From NCBI GenBank assembly GCA_028705565.1, contig JAQWDH010000001.1:99138-150243 (forward strand): a DNA stretch of 51,106 nucleotides, read 5' to 3'. This DNA is from Patescibacteria group bacterium (GTDB lineage Bacteria > Patescibacteriota > Patescibacteriia > Magasanikbacterales > GWA2-37-8). A program made the translations under genes and the position numbers. Of this stretch, positions 15,474 through 23,971 are shown piece by piece (within the stretch, counting starts at the first letter, position 1; each line of letters starts with the position of its first letter). The notes beneath the pieces are model-generated. The model was not told where the DNA came from, did no database searches, and worked only from the letters and a program-made list of their open reading frames with translations.

Positions 15474-16433
15474 ATGCATGAACCAACCTATCGCCAAGCC
15501 ATAGCCAATGCGTGGCATTTGGTGTGGCATAATAAAATTCTTTGGATTTTCGGCATGCTCTCAGCGGTTTTGGGAGAATTAAGCCTGAATGATTTTTTGG
15601 GCAGAATGTGGTGGCTGTCTGATAAAAGCGCGACGAATGATTGGTGGCAAAAAATTCAGATTACGGTTCAGCCGATAGGAGGTTGGACAGAAACGGTCGG
15701 TTGGGTTTGGGTCGGCGCCATAATATTGTGTTTAACTGTATTTTTTACTTTTATCGCCGTATCTTCTCAGGGCGCGCTCATCGCGGCTTCCGGAGAAATG
15801 TTTGAAAAAAAGAAAGTGGATTTTTCCGAAGCGTGGAAACAAGGGGTAAAACATTTTTGGAAAGTTTTGGCATTGAATGTTTTCCGCGGTTTGGCTTTAT
15901 TTTTTTTGACAATTCTTTTTTGGTTCTTTTGTCTGAATTTTTTCGCAATGGGCGGATTTTCAGGGTTTTTATGTCTCGCGATTTTTTCTTGCGTTGTTTT
16001 TATTTTGGCGCTTGCGGTTTCAATAATGTTTATTTATTCCGCCGGCTACGCGGTTTTGGAAAATAAAAACATCATCTCTTCCATCCGCGGCGGTTGGCTG
16101 ATGTTCTCAAAACACCTGCTTGTTTCTTGTGAAGTAAGTTTATTTTTTCTGTTTTTAAATTTTGTTTTAATCGCGATTTTATTTTTGGGCGGATTCATAG
16201 TGTTTCTGCCATCTTTGGTGGTTTGGACAGTGGCTGGCTTGACCGGTTACGCAGAAATTATGGTTTTGGGTCTAATATTGGGATTTTTACTTTTGGCGGT
16301 TTTTATTGTTATCGCCGGCGGACTTTTAAACGCTTTTACAACAACAGTTTGGATGTATCTTTTTGTTAAAATGAGAAAAGAAGGCGTTGTAAGCAGAATA
16401 ATTCATTATATAAAAAAGATTATAAAAAAGTAA
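15474..16433 (+). CDS. Multi-pass membrane protein of unknown function
   Basis: A 319-residue integral membrane protein beginning MHEPTYRQAIANAWHLVWHNKILWIFGML. About five to six hydrophobic segments are visible (around 20-40, 80-102, 130-155, 160-190, 220-245, 258-285). The W-rich N-terminus and overall pattern resemble uncharacterised membrane proteins common in CPR genomes. It lies upstream of pilB, but there is no direct evidence for a role in pili. Confidence 0.8.
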   Translation: MHEPTYRQAIANAWHLVWHNKILWIFGMLSAVLGELSLNDFLGRMWWLSDKSATNDWWQKIQITVQPIGGWTETVGWVWVGAIILCLTVFFTFIAVSSQGALIAASGEMFEKKKVDFSEAWKQGVKHFWKVLALNVFRGLALFFLTILFWFFCLNFFAMGGFSGFLCLAIFSCVVFILALAVSIMFIYSAGYAVLENKNIISSIRGGWLMFSKHLLVSCEVSLFFLFLNFVLIAILFLGGFIVFLPSLVVWTVAGLTGYAEIMVLGLILGFLLLAVFIVIAGGLLNAFTTTVWMYLFVKMRKEGVVSRIIHYIKKIIKK

Positions 16434-16465
16434 AATTAGTAATTCATAATTTATAGCCCTGTTAT

Positions 16466-18178
16466 ATGTCGGATTTTCCGTCAATAGGCAATTTACTGAA
16501 TAAAAATTCCGGCGGCGTTGTCGCGACCGGCAATAAAAACGCCAAAGAAAAATTGGAAAACAAAATGGCGGAGATTGGCGTAAAAGAAAAAGAAGAAATT
16601 GTGGCAGGTCAAGCCGCGTCATTAGGTTTACCGTATATAAATTTAAAAGGTTTTCCAATTTCATCTGAAGCTTTGCGTGTTATTCCGGAAGAAATCGCCA
16701 AGAATAAAAAAGTGATTTGTTTTCTTTTTACTCCGGGCGAGATGCGGTTCGGATGCGTTGAGTGCGACGAAGAAATCAAAGAAATGATTTATCAATTTGG
16801 CGAACGCCATCACGCAAATGCCGCGATTTATTTGATTTCAGAATTCAGTTTGGAAAGCGGAATTAAACTTTACGCGAATTTACCTGTCGTTAGGCCGGTG
16901 AGCAAAGACGTGGAAATCAGCGACGAGGAATTAAATAAATTTAAACAGGGTGTGCGCGATTTCAGAAATTTGGAAGAGCAATTTCGCAATGTGCCGATCA
17001 CAGATGTTTTGACATTGATGATAGCGGCGGCTTTGAAAGTGGACTCTTCGGATATTCACGTTGAAGCGGAAGAAAACGGAATAGTCGTGCGGTATCGCAT
17101 AGATGGAATTTTGCAGGATGTAGCTACTTTGCCGAAAGAACAATGGAAGCAATTTATATCAAGATTAAAACTTTTGGCGACATTGAAAATAAATGTCACT
17201 GACAAACCGCAGGACGGACGCGTGACCTTAAAACTTACTTCAGGAGATTTGGATGTGCGCGTTTCCACTTTGCCCACAATGCATGGCGAAAGCGTGGTAA
17301 TGAGGATTTTGCATAGTGGAAGCAAAGGCGTCACTTTTGACGAACTTGGATTGCGCGGAGACGCTTATAATCGTTTAAAAAAAGAAGTGGAAAGACCGAA
17401 CGGAATGATTATAACTACCGGTCCGACAGGTTCGGGCAAGACAACGACAATGTACGCGATTATGCGAACTCTCAACAAACCAGGAGTAAAAATAATCACT
17501 TTGGAAGACCCTGTGGAAATAAAAATGGAAGGCATAAATCAAAGCCAGGTTGATCCAAGCCGAGATTACACTTTCGCAAAAGGATTGCGTTCAATTTTAC
17601 GTCAAGACCCCGATATTTGCATGGTCGGAGAAATTCGCGATTTGGAAACTGCCGAAATCGCGATTCAATCCGCGCTCACAGGACATTTGATGCTTTCAAC
17701 GATTCATACCAACAGCGCGTCGGGCGCGATTCCGAGATTTTTATCAATGGGCGTAAAACCGTTTCTTTTGGCTCCGGCGTTAAATTCAGTAATAGGACAA
17801 CGTTTGGTGCGGCGAGTATGTCCGCATTGTATGGAAGAAGAAAAATTGGACGCGGAAAAAACAGAAAGAGTAATGAAAGCTCTGCAAACATTGCCGGACG
17901 CGGAAAAGAAAAACGTTGATTTTGATAATCTTCATTTTTTTCAAGGCAAAGGATGCGAGCAATGCAGCGGACTTGGTTATAAAGGCAGAGTTGGTATCTA
18001 CGAGATTTTTATAATGAGCAAAGAAATTGAAACGGTAATTTTGGGAGAACAAGTTTCCGAATATTCAATTCAAGAATTGGCAATAAAAAACGGAATGGTG
18101 ACGATGTTGCAGGATGGAATTTTAAAAGCGTTGGATAAAATCACTTCGGTCGGCGAAGTGTTTAGGGTTATTGAATAA
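16466..18178 (+). CDS. pilB: Type IV pilus assembly ATPase PilB (GspE family)
   Basis: A cytoplasmic hexameric ATPase that drives pilus extension. The 570 residues contain an N-terminal GspE-type domain (about 35-145) and a catalytic domain with Walker A GPTGSGKT (319-326). The Asp box ITLEDPVEIK, Walker B region (RQDPDICMVGEIRD) and His box (TGHLMLSTIHTN) follow. A four-cysteine zinc site, CPHC...CEQC, lies near 452-500. All parts are intact, so the protein should be active. Other pilus genes are not in the window. Start ATG without a ribosome site. Confidence 0.95.
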   Translation: MSDFPSIGNLLNKNSGGVVATGNKNAKEKLENKMAEIGVKEKEEIVAGQAASLGLPYINLKGFPISSEALRVIPEEIAKNKKVICFLFTPGEMRFGCVECDEEIKEMIYQFGERHHANAAIYLISEFSLESGIKLYANLPVVRPVSKDVEISDEELNKFKQGVRDFRNLEEQFRNVPITDVLTLMIAAALKVDSSDIHVEAEENGIVVRYRIDGILQDVATLPKEQWKQFISRLKLLATLKINVTDKPQDGRVTLKLTSGDLDVRVSTLPTMHGESVVMRILHSGSKGVTFDELGLRGDAYNRLKKEVERPNGMIITTGPTGSGKTTTMYAIMRTLNKPGVKIITLEDPVEIKMEGINQSQVDPSRDYTFAKGLRSILRQDPDICMVGEIRDLETAEIAIQSALTGHLMLSTIHTNSASGAIPRFLSMGVKPFLLAPALNSVIGQRLVRRVCPHCMEEEKLDAEKTERVMKALQTLPDAEKKNVDFDNLHFFQGKGCEQCSGLGYKGRVGIYEIFIMSKEIETVILGEQVSEYSIQELAIKNGMVTMLQDGILKALDKITSVGEVFRVIE

Positions 18179-18224
18179 AAAATTTAAATGAACACATAAA
18201 ATTTTATTTTTGAATTTTTATTGT

Positions 18225-19373
18225 ATGATCGTTCGCAGAGTTGAAACGCGTCCCGCGCCTGAACCGCCAGTACGGTTTTATCGGACAATCGCCGTGTCTT
18301 TTTTGGCGATTACAATTATACTTTTGGGAGTAGTTATTTTTTTCACTTCCAAAAAAGCCGACATCACGATTATAACTAAAAATGATAACAAAAATATAAA
18401 TATGGCCGTTTTCGTGGAAAAAGACCATTATGGAGCAAATTCAATTACAGGAGTCGTGACAACCACGATTGTGCGATGGTCTGAAAAATATTATCCGGCA
18501 TCATTTAAAACGATTGAAAGTCCGGCCGAAGGCGAAGCGATAATTTATAATAAAACAAACATTCCGCAAATTCTTGTGAAGACAACGCGTCTTTTGACTC
18601 CCGACGGAATCCTTTTTCGTTTATCCGAAAAAGTGACCGTTCCGGCCAACGGAGAAATAACTGCCAAAGTTTATTCTGATAAAGAAGGTAAAACTGGTAA
18701 CATTCCTCCGAGTCAATTTATTATTCCTGGGTTATCGTCTGAAAAACAGAAATTTATTTATGCCGAGAGCAAAAAACCCATGGAAGGCGGTGAGCGTAAA
18801 ATGGGAGTTTTGAGCGCTGAAGATTTGAAAGCCGCTGAGGCGGATTTTGCGGAAAAAATAAAAGCGGCGGCTCCGCAGGATGTTCCTCCGCCGGATGTAT
18901 GGTACACAAACAAAGCAACCACCATTGTTGACAGAAAAGTTTCATGCGACAATAAGGTAGGCGAAGAAGTGGCTGAATTTGTTTTAAACGGAACAAGCAA
19001 GGTATTGGTAGTATTTTATAATCAGGAAGAATTGGCGGAAATGATGGATAAGGAAATTGAGAAGAAAATCAACCCGGATATTGAAAGAATAATGTCTATG
19101 AGCAGCGAACCGCAGGTGTCGGTCGCTTCATACGATTTGGCGAAAGGCACGGCCCAGCTTGCGGTTTATCAAAATATCGTCGCGACTTTGGATGCTAACG
19201 CAGAAAAATTATTGCCTTATAATTTTTTTGGCAAAAATAAAGAAGAGATAGAAAGATATGTTGTCGGGTTGGACCATGTTTCCGGCGTGGAAGTGAAATT
19301 TTCGCCGATGTGGACGCGCAACGCCCCAAGCGCGCCGGACAATATTAAAATCACCGTGGAAAATGTTCAATAA
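18225..19373 (+). CDS. Membrane-anchored baseplate-J-like protein
   Basis: A 382-residue protein with a short cytoplasmic N-terminus, one membrane helix (about 22-45, IAVSFLAITIILLGVVIFF) and a large extracytoplasmic part. A stretch around residues 120-165 (VTVPANGEITAKVYSD...GNIPPSQF) resembles the baseplate-J-like domain seen in many CPR surface proteins. ATG 18225 is chosen; an in-frame TTG at 18210 would add only five residues. It follows pilB by 46 bases and may be co-transcribed. Function unknown. Confidence 0.75.
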   Translation: MIVRRVETRPAPEPPVRFYRTIAVSFLAITIILLGVVIFFTSKKADITIITKNDNKNINMAVFVEKDHYGANSITGVVTTTIVRWSEKYYPASFKTIESPAEGEAIIYNKTNIPQILVKTTRLLTPDGILFRLSEKVTVPANGEITAKVYSDKEGKTGNIPPSQFIIPGLSSEKQKFIYAESKKPMEGGERKMGVLSAEDLKAAEADFAEKIKAAAPQDVPPPDVWYTNKATTIVDRKVSCDNKVGEEVAEFVLNGTSKVLVVFYNQEELAEMMDKEIEKKINPDIERIMSMSSEPQVSVASYDLAKGTAQLAVYQNIVATLDANAEKLLPYNFFGKNKEEIERYVVGLDHVSGVEVKFSPMWTRNAPSAPDNIKITVENVQ

Positions 19374-19379
19374 TAAAAT

Positions 19380-19408
19380 TTGACATAATTTAATTTTTGA
19401 GATAGAAT
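19380..19408 (+). promoter_or_regulatory. Promoter of the thrS T-box leader
   Basis: TTGACA (19380-19385), 17 bases, TAGAAT (19403-19408). Confidence 0.8.
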
Positions 19409-19414
19409 TATTTT

Positions 19415-19577
19415 AAAGTAAGCGATTGAGGTAATCACCAGTTATCTTCCCGATTTGGGATCCAAAAAGGACTAAGCTGAAAAAAAGCGCTCCGCGTTGC
19501 GGAGAGTTCGGGTGGAACCGTCCTGAAATTTATAAATCAAGGACCCCGATATCTCGTTTTGAGGTATCGGGGTTTTT
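19415..19577 (+). promoter_or_regulatory. T-box riboswitch (threonyl) controlling thrS
   Basis: The RNA senses uncharged tRNA and decides between termination and read-through. Visible parts, in order, are: a hairpin 19428-19448 with loop TCACCAG containing the Thr codon ACC (candidate specifier); a small hairpin TCCC/GGGA (19448-19460); stem III CTCCGC-GTT-GCGGAG (19490-19504); the T-box bulge TGGAACC (19513-19519); and the antiterminator. The antiterminator pairs TCGGG (19508-19512) with CCCGA (19545-19549) and GTCCT (19520-19524) with AGGAC (19540-19544). The competing terminator stem uses 19544-19555 and 19561-19572, followed by TTTTT. TGGA would pair with a tRNA ending UCCA. Stem I is unusually short. 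Confidence 0.88.
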
Positions 19578-19605
19578 AATTAAAATTTTTAATCTTTACA
19601 AAAAT

Positions 19606-21441
19606 ATGTCCGAAGAAAAGTTAAACATTATGCGACACAGTTGCGCGCACATCGTAGCCGCGGCCGTAAAAGCGCTTTATCCGAAAGCGAGATTCGGAGT
19701 TGGTCCGGCTGTGGAAAACGGTTTTTATTATGATATTGATTTTTCCGAACCGATAGGCGAAGCCGACCTCGCGAAAATAGAAGAAAAAGCCAAAGAATTG
19801 ATTGTTGAAGATTTGCCGTTCGCGCGAGAGGAAATGGAAATTGACGAAGCGATTAAATTTTTTAAAAAAGAAAAACAAGATTTTAAAGTTGAACTTTTAA
19901 AAGATTTGAAAGAATTTGGGACTACCAAAATGAATTCGGAAGAAATACCGGATGTCGGCGGCTCTTCCGATAAGGCGACGATTTACAGAACTGGAGATTT
20001 TACGGATTTGTGCCGCGGACCGCATGTTTCTTCGTCCAAAGAAATTGGGATTTTTAAATTAACAAAATTGGCCGGCGCTTATTGGCGCGGAAAAAGCGAA
20101 AATCCGCAATTGCAAAGAATTTACGGTGTTTGTTTTTATACGCAGGAAGAGCTTGATGAATATTCGCGAAAATTAATTGAAGCGGAAAAACGCGACCACC
20201 GCAAACTCGGAAAAGAATTGGATTTGTTTCACATTGATGAGGTGGTGGGATTGGGACTGCCTTTGTGGCATCCGAAAGGAGCTATCTTGTGGAGGATGAT
20301 TGAAGATTTTTGGTATAAGGAACATTTAAAATCCGGATATTCTCTTGTGCGCACTCCGCATATTGGCAATAAAACGCTTTGGGAAACATCCGGACATTGG
20401 GGATTTTACAGTGAAAGTATGTATCCTCCGATGGAAGTCGGACAAAATTTAAAGGAAAGGCAAAACAAAGATGAAGTGAAAGAATCGGAAGAGTATCTTA
20501 TCAAACCGATGAATTGTCCTTTTCACATTCAAATTTTTAAAAATCATCCTCATTCTTATCGCGAATTTCCTTTGCGTTGGGCCGAGTGCGGAACGGTTTA
20601 TCGTTTTGAAAAAAAGGGCGAACTGTCGGGTTTGACGCGCGTGCGAGGGTTTACGCAAGACGACGCGCACATCATTTGCCGATCCGACCAGGTGGAGGAC
20701 GAACTGAAAAGAGTTGTTGATTTTATTCTTTTTATGTTTAAGTCATTCGGTTTCGCAAAAGACGATATAAATGTTTATCTTTCTGTGCGAGATTCCACGA
20801 GCGATAAATTCGTCGGCGCCGAAGATGGCTGGAATTTTACCGAAAAAGTTTTGGAAAAAGTTGCGGCGGAGAAGGGCTTAAATTTCAGAAAGGACGTGGG
20901 CGGGGCGGCTTTTTACGGTCCTAAATTGGATTTCAAAATTAAAGATTGCCTCGGACGCGAGTGGCAATGTTCCACCTTGCAATTTGACTTCAATATGCCG
21001 CAAAGATTTCAGATGACTTTTGTAAATAAAGATGGAAAAGAGGAACAGCCGTTTATGTTGCACCGCGCGCTTTTCGGATCGTTTGAAAGATTTATCGGGC
21101 TTTTAATAGAACATTACGCTGGAGCGTTTCCGCTGTGGGTATCGCCAACGCAAGTGAAAATTTTGCCGGTTTCTGAAAAATTTAACGATTACGCGGAACA
21201 AATCGCGGAAAAACTTAGAAACGAAGATCTGCGCGTGGAAATAAACGAGACGGATGAAAGTTTGGGCAAGAAAATTCGCGCCTCCGAGCAGGAAAAAGTT
21301 CCGTATGTTTTAGTGATAGGCGAAAAAGAAAAAACCTCCGGAGCCGTGGCCGTAAGAAAAAGAAAAGAAGGCGATATGGGCGCGTTGCCGTTGGATGATT
21401 TTCTAGAAAAGTTGAAAGAAGAAATAAAAGAAAAAAAGTAA
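19606..21441 (+). CDS. thrS: Threonine-tRNA ligase
   Basis: It charges tRNA-Thr and proof-reads against serine. The 611 residues begin almost directly with the editing domain (HSCAH at 11-15; DLCRGPHV near 135), so the N-terminal TGS domain of longer enzymes is absent. The class II core follows, with zinc ligands in MNCPFH and QDDAHIIC and in the LHRALFGSFERF segment, then the anticodon-binding domain (about 505-605). It lies 29 bases after the T-box terminator. Expression should rise when tRNA-Thr is uncharged. Confidence 0.97.
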   Translation: MSEEKLNIMRHSCAHIVAAAVKALYPKARFGVGPAVENGFYYDIDFSEPIGEADLAKIEEKAKELIVEDLPFAREEMEIDEAIKFFKKEKQDFKVELLKDLKEFGTTKMNSEEIPDVGGSSDKATIYRTGDFTDLCRGPHVSSSKEIGIFKLTKLAGAYWRGKSENPQLQRIYGVCFYTQEELDEYSRKLIEAEKRDHRKLGKELDLFHIDEVVGLGLPLWHPKGAILWRMIEDFWYKEHLKSGYSLVRTPHIGNKTLWETSGHWGFYSESMYPPMEVGQNLKERQNKDEVKESEEYLIKPMNCPFHIQIFKNHPHSYREFPLRWAECGTVYRFEKKGELSGLTRVRGFTQDDAHIICRSDQVEDELKRVVDFILFMFKSFGFAKDDINVYLSVRDSTSDKFVGAEDGWNFTEKVLEKVAAEKGLNFRKDVGGAAFYGPKLDFKIKDCLGREWQCSTLQFDFNMPQRFQMTFVNKDGKEEQPFMLHRALFGSFERFIGLLIEHYAGAFPLWVSPTQVKILPVSEKFNDYAEQIAEKLRNEDLRVEINETDESLGKKIRASEQEKVPYVLVIGEKEKTSGAVAVRKRKEGDMGALPLDDFLEKLKEEIKEKK

Positions 21442-21462
21442 ACCATGCCTTGTCTTTAAAAT

Positions 21463-21498
21463 AAAAAATATTCCGATTTATTATCGGGATATTTTTTT
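21463..21498 (+). terminator. Terminator of thrS
   Basis: A 15-bp stem AAAAAATATTCCGAT/ATCGGGATATTTTTT with one G-U pair, followed by T. Confidence 0.85.
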
Positions 21499-21607
21499 GA
21501 ACCGAGAGTATTGAAAAAAAACAAATTATGGTATAATAACAATATCAACAAAATGGTCAAGCGTCACTTATTTTTAGCAATAGTTTGTTATTATTTATAA
21601 TATTTTT

Positions 21608-22309
21608 ATGGCGCGTTGGTATCAAAAATGGTGGGGCGTAATTTTAATCGCGATAGGTTCAATATCGGTTTTATTCGCTATTGTTTTGTCGGCGATGATT
21701 TTTTCTTATTGGCGGCAGATTAAACAGGGAAAAGGAGGCGAGTTGGCGAAGAAATTCAATTTGTCGGTTGAAAATTCCGGTGTCGCGGAAAATAGAAAAG
21801 AGTTGGAATCATCAGACGACCCATATCTCGGAGCGGGAAAATATACGGCGGTTGTTTTTATTGATTACAAGTGTTCGGCTTCCAAAGAAGAATGGTCGGT
21901 TATAAAACAGGTCGCGGAGAGATATGGGGACAAAATAAAATTTATTATCCGCGATTTACCGTTTGAATCTTTGCATCCAGGCGCCACACAGCTCTCGGAA
22001 ATAGCTTCTTGCGCAGACGCGCAGGGAGGTTTTTGGGCAATGTCGGATTTATTGTTTGACAAACAAGGCGAACTCGCGGCGAATTTGTCGGAAAGCGAAA
22101 TAAAAACGATTACGGAAAGTGTCGGGTTGAATTACGCAAAGCTTGATGAATGTTTGCAAACGCAAAAAGGAAAAGTGGAAGTTAATCGCGATTACGCGGA
22201 TGGATTTAGATTCGGAATCACAAAAACACCAACATTTTTTATCAACGCGGTAAAAACAGAAGGTAACATACAGTTTGACGCGTGGAAAAAATTTTTACAA
22301 AAAATATAG
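21608..22309 (+). CDS. DsbA-like thioredoxin-fold protein with a CSAS active site
   Basis: A membrane-anchored protein of 233 residues: one N-terminal helix (about 9-33), a short linker and a DsbA/BdbD-type thioredoxin fold outside. The cis-proline loop (KTPTFFIN) and helical insertion are present. Where active relatives have CPxC, this protein has YKCSASK, so only one active-site cysteine remains. It could act as a monothiol or isomerase-like factor, or have lost redox activity. A TATAAT box at 21596-21601 lies 7 bases before the ATG, suggesting a leaderless mRNA. The gene for the TrbC/VirB2-like cysteine-rich protein follows 15 bases later. Confidence 0.82.
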   Translation: MARWYQKWWGVILIAIGSISVLFAIVLSAMIFSYWRQIKQGKGGELAKKFNLSVENSGVAENRKELESSDDPYLGAGKYTAVVFIDYKCSASKEEWSVIKQVAERYGDKIKFIIRDLPFESLHPGATQLSEIASCADAQGGFWAMSDLLFDKQGELAANLSESEIKTITESVGLNYAKLDECLQTQKGKVEVNRDYADGFRFGITKTPTFFINAVKTEGNIQFDAWKKFLQKI

Positions 22310-22324
22310 TTTTTTTTACAAATT

Positions 22325-23890
22325 ATGTTTCGCAAATTTTTCATTTTTTTATTTTTATCAATTTTATTTCTTCCGAACATCGCTCTCGCGGCTGATGTTT
22401 TGCCGGAGTTCAATCCGATTTGCTGGAAAAAAGAGGATTGCGTGGTCGGAAGAACAAAATTTTTAGGAAACGCGGATACGGCGACGCTGGAAAGCGGTTG
22501 GGTTCAAGAAGGAGATTGCGTTGGCGAATGGGGAAAATGTTTGCCTTCCGGCACAACCAAAGCGGAAATATCGTTTGGAGGCAAAACCGAATTTTCCGAC
22601 ATAGGAGATTATATTTTAACCGTTTACAAATACGCCGTAAGCATCGCGTCAATTTTAGCGGTGATTGTTATAATCGTTTCCGGAGTTCAATGGACAGTTT
22701 CCGGAGGCAATTCGGAAGCGATAGGCAGCGCGAAGAAAAAAATAATGGGAGCGGTCATCGGGCTTTTTATCGCTTTTATGTCTTACGCGATTTTAAACAC
22801 CATCAATCCTGCTTTGGTGAATTTAAGGTTGCCGCAAGTGTGGATGTTGCGGCCGATGTCAATGATGACGCAATATTGTTCGCAGTTATCAAATTTTGAA
22901 AACAAAAAATTCGCGGAAGCCGGACCGGCGGGACAATCAAGCTATACGCAGGTTGCAAGCGCGTCGGATTTTAAATATCCGCGAAACGCGGCGAATGGTC
23001 TTCAATGCGGCAAAGCGTATTTTGTGGAGAGCGGTGGCAATTCCACGTGTTTGGGCGAAAGTTGCGCTAACGGGAATATTTGCATCAATCAAGCAAACGA
23101 AGAAAACGCGCAAAATTATCAATGTGTTAACGCGATGTTGGGGGGAAAAATTTCCACTTTGGTTGATAACACAGGAAGCGACAATATAATAGATTGTATA
23201 AAATTGATTGCCGCGTGCGGTAATGGTGATTTGGAAGAAGTCGGCCAGACGCCGAATTGCAGCGACGCGACAGCCGGTTTGTCCGGCGCGATTCTTTCAG
23301 TCGGCGCGCTCGGTTTTTCGGATGTAAAAAACGGATATTATTATTTTCCTCGCGTTTCGCGAGACAGATTAGTCGCGAAGTGCGTTGGTAAAGATGGTTT
23401 AATGGGTCTTTATCTTGGCGCTGAAGTGGATGACCATGATGTAATTTTAGGAAGCTCTGTTTCCACGGCAGGCGAGGATGACTGGTTTTCCATTGGGCAA
23501 ACCGCGCGTAATTCTCGTAGTTGCGATGTAAATTTGTCAAAAGTCATTTATAAGTTGAATTTTGACCAAGATCCGAGATGCGCGGCAAATGAGTGTACTT
23601 GCGCCGGTATGTCCTATGACCCGTATCTTGCGTCTTATATTGGTAATTCGGCTTTTCTTAATCATTTTATTTGGCCCGAAGATTTGGAAAATAATTATAT
23701 ATGCGACATCAACATAACGCGCGCGGAATTTCCAAGCGCGAACAACAGGACATATACGGTGCCCGCCGACACCTTGACTCGTTATCTTTATTATATTAAC
23801 CCGTTGAATATAGCCCCACTCGTCAGGGACTCAATGGATGACACGACTGATTGTTTTGAAAATCAAAATATAATTTCAAGTGAAGAATAA
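22325..23890 (+). CDS. TrbC/VirB2-like exported cysteine-rich membrane protein
   Basis: A 521-residue protein with a signal peptide (FLFLSILFLPNIALA, cleavage about 22). Two membrane helices (about 95-120 and 135-160) flank SGGNSEAIGSAKKKIMGAV, the pattern of the TrbC/VirB2 pilin-like family. A long extracytoplasmic C-terminal part carries about 18 cysteines. The preceding DsbA-like protein may handle these disulphides. It probably belongs to a secretion or surface structure; no other type IV secretion gene is in the window. Confidence 0.75.
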   Translation: MFRKFFIFLFLSILFLPNIALAADVLPEFNPICWKKEDCVVGRTKFLGNADTATLESGWVQEGDCVGEWGKCLPSGTTKAEISFGGKTEFSDIGDYILTVYKYAVSIASILAVIVIIVSGVQWTVSGGNSEAIGSAKKKIMGAVIGLFIAFMSYAILNTINPALVNLRLPQVWMLRPMSMMTQYCSQLSNFENKKFAEAGPAGQSSYTQVASASDFKYPRNAANGLQCGKAYFVESGGNSTCLGESCANGNICINQANEENAQNYQCVNAMLGGKISTLVDNTGSDNIIDCIKLIAACGNGDLEEVGQTPNCSDATAGLSGAILSVGALGFSDVKNGYYYFPRVSRDRLVAKCVGKDGLMGLYLGAEVDDHDVILGSSVSTAGEDDWFSIGQTARNSRSCDVNLSKVIYKLNFDQDPRCAANECTCAGMSYDPYLASYIGNSAFLNHFIWPEDLENNYICDINITRAEFPSANNRTYTVPADTLTRYLYYINPLNIAPLVRDSMDDTTDCFENQNIISSEE

Positions 23891-23909
23891 CATTTATCAT
23901 TTCGCTCCC

Positions 23910-23938
23910 TTTACAAACTCTTCTTTTCATAGTACAAT
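23910..23938 (+). promoter_or_regulatory. Promoter of uvrA
   Basis: TTTACA (23910-23915), 17 bases, TACAAT (23933-23938). No LexA-like box is evident. Confidence 0.6.
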
Positions 23939-23971
23939 GTGGTACTTGCGTATTTTTAATTTTTTGCCATT

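Noticed and set aside
22325-23890. Part of a conjugative type IV secretion island
   Set aside because: Only a TrbC/VirB2-like protein is present; no VirB4, VirD4 or relaxase is seen in the window.
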